In this document: one piece after another, positions 60,002 to 64,000 of the stretch
Numbering within the stretch: the stretch's first letter is position 1
How the letters are laid out: each line of letters starts with the position of its first letter
Source: Rubritalea squalenifaciens DSM 18772
GTDB lineage: Bacteria; Verrucomicrobiota; Verrucomicrobiia; Verrucomicrobiales; Akkermansiaceae
DNA length: 64,000 nt
Assembly (NCBI RefSeq): GCF_900141815.1
Contig: NZ_FQYR01000003.1
Location: forward strand, 930,001-994,000
Direction: 5' to 3'
Program-made: the position numbers and the translations under genes
Notes under the pieces: model-generated
Databases searched by the model: none
What the model saw: only the letters and a program-made list of their open reading frames with translations
What the model was told of the DNA's origin: nothing

Positions 60002-61297
60002 ATGGACATCGACCTAACATTCATCCTCATCACACTGGCAAAAATCATTGGTTTCACCTTTGTGCTGACTCTTCCTATCATCGCCTACTCCGTGTACGCC
60101 GAGCGCCGCTTCTCAGCGGTAATCCAGGACCGCGTAGGCCCAAACCGCACAGGTATTCCGCTTACCTTGTTCGGCTTCAAAAAGGACATCCCGCTGCAAG
60201 GTTTGCTCCAGCCACTGGCTGACGGTCTCAAGTTCATCCTCAAGGAAGACTTCGTACCGGCACACGTGAACAAGTTCTTCTTCTGGATTGCTCCAGCACT
60301 TACCATGGTGCCAGCACTCCTCACACTCGGAGTCATCCCATTCGGTTCGGAACTTTTCGGTGAAAAGCTGGTCATTGCTGACCTCTCCGTAGGTCCACTC
60401 TTCATCTTCGCGATCGCTTCCCTCTCCGTATACGGAATTACCTTTGCCGGATGGGCTTCCAACAATAAATACTCCTTCTTTGGTGGTGTTCGTTCCTGTG
60501 CGCAGATGATTTCCTACGAGATCGCCCTCGGCCTTTCCATCATCCCTGTGCTCATGATCTTCGGTGAGCTCAACCTGACCAAAATCGTTGAGTGGCAGGC
60601 TAACAACGGCTGGCTCCTGCTCCCCTTTACTTGGGAAAATGGTGCTTTCCAATTCGGCCTCTACGAATTTGGCGGAGCCTTCGGCGCCTTCCTGCTGATC
60701 CCACTTGTGATCTCCTTCTTCATCTTCACCATCTCCATCTTCGCGGAGACCAACCGCATGCCTTTCGACCTTCCTGAATGCGAAACCGAGCTCGTTGGTG
60801 GTTACCACACTGAGTACTCCTCCATGAAGTTCGCTCTCTTCTTCCTCGGTGAATACGCCGCGATGATTGTAGGTTCCGCCCTCATTGTCACCCTCTTCTT
60901 CGGAGGCTGGTCACTCGGTTTCGGTCTCGATGAACTCCTCAAGAATCCAGATGGTTCTTGGGTTGACTATGCTGGTCTCATCCACCTCGGCGCCTTCCTT
61001 ACCAAAGTGGTCGCCTTCATCCTGTTCTTCATTCTTGTTCGCTGGACTGTCCCACGTTTCCGCTACGACCAGCTCATGAAGCTGGGCTGGGTCGTCTTTT
61101 TTGAACTCGCCCTCATCAATATCCTCGTCGCAGCCCTCATCATCGCAGCACCTAGCATGCTTGAGCGTGGTGAAGGTGTGGCCGTAGCAGCCCTTGCCGC
61201 CGGAATTGTGATCTTCTCCGTAGTCATGGTCATGATCGCAAAGAGCCTCGATAAGAAGACAGAATCACGAATTAAGAATCAAGAACTAGCAAACTAG
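60002..61297 (+). CDS. nuoH: NADH-quinone oxidoreductase subunit H
   Basis: The ND1-like membrane subunit that forms part of the quinone tunnel. AERRFSAVIQDRVGPNRTG and ETNRMPFDLPECETELVGGY are unmistakable, and about eight membrane helices are visible. At 431 residues it is longer than the usual ~330-350. The last 12 residues (TESRIKNQELAN) are encoded by the left heptamer array of element 2 (61261-61288 and the following bases), so the element has supplied the current C terminus and stop codon. Confidence 0.95.
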   Translation: MDIDLTFILITLAKIIGFTFVLTLPIIAYSVYAERRFSAVIQDRVGPNRTGIPLTLFGFKKDIPLQGLLQPLADGLKFILKEDFVPAHVNKFFFWIAPALTMVPALLTLGVIPFGSELFGEKLVIADLSVGPLFIFAIASLSVYGITFAGWASNNKYSFFGGVRSCAQMISYEIALGLSIIPVLMIFGELNLTKIVEWQANNGWLLLPFTWENGAFQFGLYEFGGAFGAFLLIPLVISFFIFTISIFAETNRMPFDLPECETELVGGYHTEYSSMKFALFFLGEYAAMIVGSALIVTLFFGGWSLGFGLDELLKNPDGSWVDYAGLIHLGAFLTKVVAFILFFILVRWTVPRFRYDQLMKLGWVVFFELALINILVAALIIAAPSMLERGEGVAVAALAAGIVIFSVVMVMIAKSLDKKTESRIKNQELAN

Positions 61298-61711
61298 AAT
61301 CCAAGCGCATAATGAGCACCAAGATTCATTCATATGAAGATCTTGTAGCGTGGCAAAAGGCTCATGCTCTGGTGCTTAGAATCTACCAAACAACGAACAC
61401 ATTTCCAAAAGAAGAACTCTTCGGACTAACCTCCCAACTCAGACGCGCCGCAGTTTCAATTCCCTCCAATATTGTCGAAGGATTTGGACGCTGGGGCAGC
61501 AATGAAAAGAAACGCTTCTACAACATCGCTCAAGCTTCTCTGAAAGAAGCTCATTACCAACTCAGACTCGCAGAAGACCTCAATTATGCAGATACAACAG
61601 ACACAAGATTACTCGCGAATGAAGTCGAACGCCTTATCGGCGGACTAATCAAAGGTGTCCCGCATACAGAGAAAAGCTCTTCTTGATTCTCAATTCCTGA
61701 TTCCCAATTCT
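61261..61711 (+). mobile_element. Heptamer-flanked four-helix-bundle element 2
   Basis: Left arm 61261-61288: four 7-nt units of the type RGAATYR (three AGAAYYA-like, one CGAATTA). Right arm 61684-61711: four inverted units of the same type, the first beginning with the TGA stop codon of the enclosed ORF. Paired in register, 19 of 28 positions match, or 21 with G-U pairs, and most mismatches are transitions. The left arm overlaps the end of nuoH coding sequence; the right arm ends 8 bp before nuoI. Confidence 0.62.
61312..61686 (+). CDS. Four-helix-bundle (S23/23S-IVP-type) protein 2
   Basis: A 124-residue protein of the same family as the one at 57807: EDLVAWQKAHALVLRIYQTT for helix 1 and FGLTSQLRRAAVSIPSNIVE with GFGRW as signature; NEKKRFYNIAQASLKEAHYQ aligns with the equivalent helix of protein 1. 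The two are clear paralogues. It lies between nuoH and nuoI inside element 2. Its stop codon is part of the right heptamer array, showing that ORF and array behave as one unit. Function unknown. Confidence 0.88.
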   Translation: MSTKIHSYEDLVAWQKAHALVLRIYQTTNTFPKEELFGLTSQLRRAAVSIPSNIVEGFGRWGSNEKKRFYNIAQASLKEAHYQLRLAEDLNYADTTDTRLLANEVERLIGGLIKGVPHTEKSSS

Positions 61712-61719
61712 AAATTATA

Positions 61720-62289
61720 ATGGCCGAAGTAAAAAAACTGAAGCGACCTGAGCTCGACGCCGGTGAGAAAATCTATCTCATCGCCCTCGCCAAAGGTGCC
61801 CTCGTCACACTGAAGCACGCGTTCAAATCCATGATTGGTAAGTCACGCGGTGCCGATAGCCTCAAATCATCCGGCTTGGGTATCACCATGCAGTACCCTG
61901 AGCAGAAATGGGATGACCAGCTGCCAGAGCACTACCGGGGCGCCCCTGCCCTCGTTACTGACGAGCAAGACCGCGAACGCTGTGTTTCCTGCCAGCTCTG
62001 TGAATTCATCTGCCCACCTAAGGCCATCAAGATCATTCCTGGTGAGATTCCAGCCGATGACGAGTGGTCCAAAGTCGAGAAGCGTCCTAAGGAGTTCGAT
62101 ATCGACATGATCCGCTGCATCTACTGCGGCATGTGTGAAGAGGTCTGCCCTGAGCAAGCCATCTTCCTCCGCAAAGACTACGCCATCACCGGGACATCCC
62201 GTGAAGATATGGTTCACAACAAAGAGAAGCTGTACGAAATCGGCGGCAAGCGTGTCGGCCTCGTCAACAAGTGGAATGAACTAAAATAG
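61720..62289 (+). CDS. nuoI: NADH-quinone oxidoreductase subunit I
   Basis: The 23-kDa-type subunit with two [4Fe-4S] clusters (N6a/N6b), linking the peripheral arm to the quinone site. The Cys motifs are CVSCQLCEFICPPKAI and CIYCGMCEEVCPEQAI. The 189 residues are normal. It begins 8 bp after the right array of element 2 and its stop codon overlaps the first heptamer of element 3, so it is enclosed by elements on both sides. Confidence 0.95.
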   Translation: MAEVKKLKRPELDAGEKIYLIALAKGALVTLKHAFKSMIGKSRGADSLKSSGLGITMQYPEQKWDDQLPEHYRGAPALVTDEQDRERCVSCQLCEFICPPKAIKIIPGEIPADDEWSKVEKRPKEFDIDMIRCIYCGMCEEVCPEQAIFLRKDYAITGTSREDMVHNKEKLYEIGGKRVGLVNKWNELK

Positions 62290-62795
62290 TTAACAGTTAT
62301 CGGTTAAAAGTTATTAGAGATTTTGCAGCACTGGTGTGCTGATCTAAATATGGAAACACAGATTACATCATTTGAAGATTTGGAAGCCTACAAAGCATGT
62401 AGGGAGTTCCGCATTTTTGCATGTACTGTGATTGCAAAATCTCTCAACCAGCAAAAAGAATTTGAATTAGCTAAGCAGTTAAAAGATTCCGCTAGATCCA
62501 CAACAGCGAACATTGCCGAAGGCTACGGAAGGTTTCATCACCTCGATAATGCCAAGTTTTGTTCAAACGCTCGTGGCTCTCTCTATGAAGCTCTCGAACA
62601 CATCATCACAGCTAGCGACGAAGGATTTACTACAGAACAAAATCTATCTACCTCCAGAGAATACTTTGAAAAGTCAGTTAAACTATTAAACGGCTACATC
62701 AATTACCTCTACCGTTCCGCTAACAAATCAAAAAATCAATCAGCTCCCCAGAGCTGCTAATTAACCAATTAACACCTAACCAATCACTCTTAACT
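62288..62795 (+). mobile_element. Heptamer-flanked four-helix-bundle element 3
   Basis: Left arm 62288-62315: four 7-nt units RGTTAWN (AGTTAAC, AGTTATC and similar), starting within the nuoI stop codon. Right arm 62768-62795: four inverted units (plus a possible fifth at 62761-62767). In register, 21 of 28 positions match. The right arm ends 3 bp before the GTG start of nuoJ. The enclosed ORF belongs to the same superfamily as in elements 1 and 2 but to a different branch. Confidence 0.62.
62350..62760 (+). CDS. Four-helix-bundle (S23/23S-IVP-type) protein 3
   Basis: A ~136-residue helical protein. FEDLEAYKACREFRIFACTV is helix 1, and LAKQLKDSARSTTANIAEGY with GRFHH replaces the LTSQLRRAA-PSNI signature of the other two, placing it in a separate subgroup of four-helix-bundle proteins. 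NAKFCSNARGSLYEALEHII matches the next helix. I start at the ATG at 62350; the frame also has one at 62323. Located between nuoI and nuoJ in element 3. Function unknown. Confidence 0.85.
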   Translation: METQITSFEDLEAYKACREFRIFACTVIAKSLNQQKEFELAKQLKDSARSTTANIAEGYGRFHHLDNAKFCSNARGSLYEALEHIITASDEGFTTEQNLSTSREYFEKSVKLLNGYINYLYRSANKSKNQSAPQSC

Positions 62796-62798
62796 ATC

Positions 62799-63365
62799 GT
62801 GCCTACACCACTTTTCTACATCTTCGCACTGATCATGCTTGCGGGCGGTATCTGCGTAGTAGCGCTGAAGAACCCGGTTTCCAGTGCACTCGCGATGATT
62901 ACCTCCTTCATCGGTCTCGCTGCTCTGTTTGTTGGACTGAATGCCTACTTTGTCGGTGTTCTTCAAGTCCTCGTCTATGCAGGTGCCATCATGGTCCTCT
63001 TCCTCTTCATCATCATGCTTCTTGATATCAAGAAGGAAGAAGGCAAGACCCGCAGACTATCCTTCATCTCTGCAGGCATCATGGTACCTCTTCTGTTAGT
63101 CCTCCAGCTCATTGCCGTCCTCCAGACAAGCAACCTTGGCGACTTCACACCTATCACCAAGGAATCCATGGCGATCAGCGCCCAGAGCCTTCCTGAAGGA
63201 ACTGCCAAAGCTAGCTTGGAAAGCGGTGATCTCCCCGATGTAAACCTGATCGGCCAGAAACTCTTCACTGACTACAACTTCCCCCTCCAAGTTGTGGGCG
63301 TACTCTTGCTTGTCGCCACCGTGGGCTGTGTGGCTCTCTCCAAGAAACTCAAATCCAAAGGCTAG
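62799..63365 (+). CDS. nuoJ: NADH-quinone oxidoreductase subunit J
   Basis: The ND6-like membrane subunit: about five membrane helices, with the conserved VGVLQVLVYAGAIMVLFLFI containing the pi-bulge helix. The 188 residues are usual. The start is GTG, directly after the right heptamer array of element 3, and no Shine-Dalgarno sequence is visible, so translation may depend on reinitiation or on the local RNA fold. It is followed by nuoK after 30 bp. Confidence 0.92.
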   Translation: MPTPLFYIFALIMLAGGICVVALKNPVSSALAMITSFIGLAALFVGLNAYFVGVLQVLVYAGAIMVLFLFIIMLLDIKKEEGKTRRLSFISAGIMVPLLLVLQLIAVLQTSNLGDFTPITKESMAISAQSLPEGTAKASLESGDLPDVNLIGQKLFTDYNFPLQVVGVLLLVATVGCVALSKKLKSKG

Positions 63366-63395
63366 ACACAAGCAACCTGAACCTTTTCCTATCCA

Positions 63396-63719
63396 ATGAC
63401 TGCTAGTCTCACAGAATACCTTTTCATGTCCGGCCTCCTCTTCGCCATTGGTTTGGCAGGAGTCATCATCCGTCGGAACATCATTGTCATCTTCATGTGC
63501 CTGGAGCTCATGCTCGCTGCGGCATCCCTCACCTTGGTCGCCTTCTCCAGAGCGAATCTCGGTGCAGATGGACTGCCTGACTATGACGGACAGATGCTTG
63601 TCTTCTTCATCATCACCGTGGCTGCAGCTGAAGTTGCTGTAGGTCTCGCCATCATCGTCGCGCTCTATCGCGCTAGACAGACAGTCTCCACGGACGACCT
63701 CACCAGCCTCAAAGGATAA
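63396..63719 (+). CDS. nuoK: NADH-quinone oxidoreductase subunit K
   Basis: The ND4L-like proton-pumping subunit: 107 residues, three membrane helices. [20 protein letters not shown] has the conserved Glu of helix 2, and [20 protein letters not shown] the Glu of helix 3. It lies between nuoJ and nuoL in the standard bacterial order. Confidence 0.95.
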   Translation: MTASLTEYLFMSGLLFAIGLAGVIIRRNIIVIFMCLELMLAAASLTLVAFSRANLGADGLPDYDGQMLVFFIITVAAAEVAVGLAIIVALYRARQTVSTDDLTSLKG

Positions 63720-63756
63720 CCCATTTTCTAATCACTAGCTCTATAAGTTTCATCCC

Positions 63757-64000
63757 ATGCAAGCTTGGATCTTACTCTTCCTACCTCTCGTTAGTGCCAT
63801 CATCATCCACTTTCTGCTCAGACAGAAATTGGCGACGATCGCTGCCGTGCTCGGCACTGTAGCTACAGGCATTGGCCTAGCCCTCTCCTTCCTGCTACTT
63901 GGCAGCACGGATACTCCAGCCCCAATCCACTGGATATCTGTTGGCGACTTCCATATCGATATCGGCCTGAAGCTCGACCAGCTCTCCACCGGCATGATGA
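63757..64000 (+). CDS. nuoL: NADH-quinone oxidoreductase subunit L (3' end outside window)
   Basis: The first 81 codons of an ND5-like subunit, open to the right edge. MQAWILLFLPLVSAIIIHF is the usual first helix, a second helix follows (TVATGIGLALSFLLL), and FHIDIGLKLDQLSTGMM is the conserved stretch before the third helix in NuoL. Position after nuoJ and nuoK agrees with the standard order. The main proton-channel region lies beyond the window. Confidence 0.88.
   Translation, partial: MQAWILLFLPLVSAIIIHFLLRQKLATIAAVLGTVATGIGLALSFLLLGSTDTPAPIHWISVGDFHIDIGLKLDQLSTGMM

Noticed and set aside
57807-62760. Diversity-generating retroelement, because of the Avd-like four-helix-bundle proteins
   Set aside because: No reverse transcriptase, template repeat or variable target gene lies near any of the three genes.
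1-64000. CRISPR array, prophage or insertion sequence
   Set aside because: No regular 25-40-bp direct repeats with spacers, no phage structural genes and no transposase were recognised anywhere in the window.

Overview
The window looks like chromosomal DNA of a free-living Verrucomicrobiota bacterium, probably order Verrucomicrobiales and probably marine. The assignment rests on gene content rather than on a marker search: a secreted sulfatase with verrucomicrobial C-terminal modules, a Tat-exported Gfo/Idh/MocA oxidoreductase, a secretin-N0-like domain inside a giant secreted protein, discoidin-containing exported proteins, and four-helix-bundle (S23-type) genes between housekeeping genes. 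No phage, transposase or CRISPR array was seen.

Layout. 1-7614: the tail of a PEP-utilising enzyme, then a likely metal or toxic-compound export cluster (Cys-rich exported protein, HlyD-type adaptor, ABC ATPase, two FtsX-like permeases, a lipoprotein, and a YraQ/ArsP-like permease with Cys-Cys pairs). 7672-14650: a small secreted protein broken by an in-frame TAG, a TonB-dependent receptor, a lipoprotein, tRNA-Cys(GCA), bioA and a Tat-exported oxidoreductase. 14717-24933: a 2301-residue secreted protein with macroglobulin-like and secretin-N0-like regions, followed by an ABC-2 ATPase, its permease and a secreted thioredoxin-like protein. 25027-31678: dnaB, an Arg-rich leader ORF plus terminator ahead of an RtcB-family RNA ligase, two Hsp20 chaperones, an Hsp33-like chaperone and argD; this reads as an RNA- and protein-repair neighbourhood. 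31897-35862: two adjacent exported proteins ending in discoidin domains and a DUF2059 protein. 36040-41919: acnB and acnA, divergently transcribed. 42197-54261: sulfatase, NYN-LOTUS protein, an ABC-2 transporter, an M48 lipoprotein protease, MsrA, ThiG, a LysM protein, a HIT protein, an M20 dipeptidase and a YlbF-family protein with a Cys/Gly tail. 54460-64000: respiratory complex I genes nuoD-E-F-G-H-I-J-K-L; nuoL runs off the end and nuoA-C are not in the window.

The most unusual structure is in the nuo operon. Three small four-helix-bundle genes sit between nuoF/nuoG, nuoH/nuoI and nuoI/nuoJ. Each is bounded by four degenerate 7-nt repeats on the left and four on the right in inverted orientation, so the ends can pair in register over 28 nt (21, 19 and 21 of 28 positions). 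Each element uses a different heptamer. This resembles the intervening sequences in 23S rRNA that carry S23 genes, but here it lies inside a protein operon.

The second notable structure is at 26571-26698. A 19-codon ORF with six Arg codons is followed by mutually exclusive hairpins and a rho-independent terminator, all upstream of the rtcB-like gene. The layout matches transcription attenuation that could sense loss of charged tRNA-Arg. All functional assignments come from reading the sequence and from family knowledge; no database search was run.
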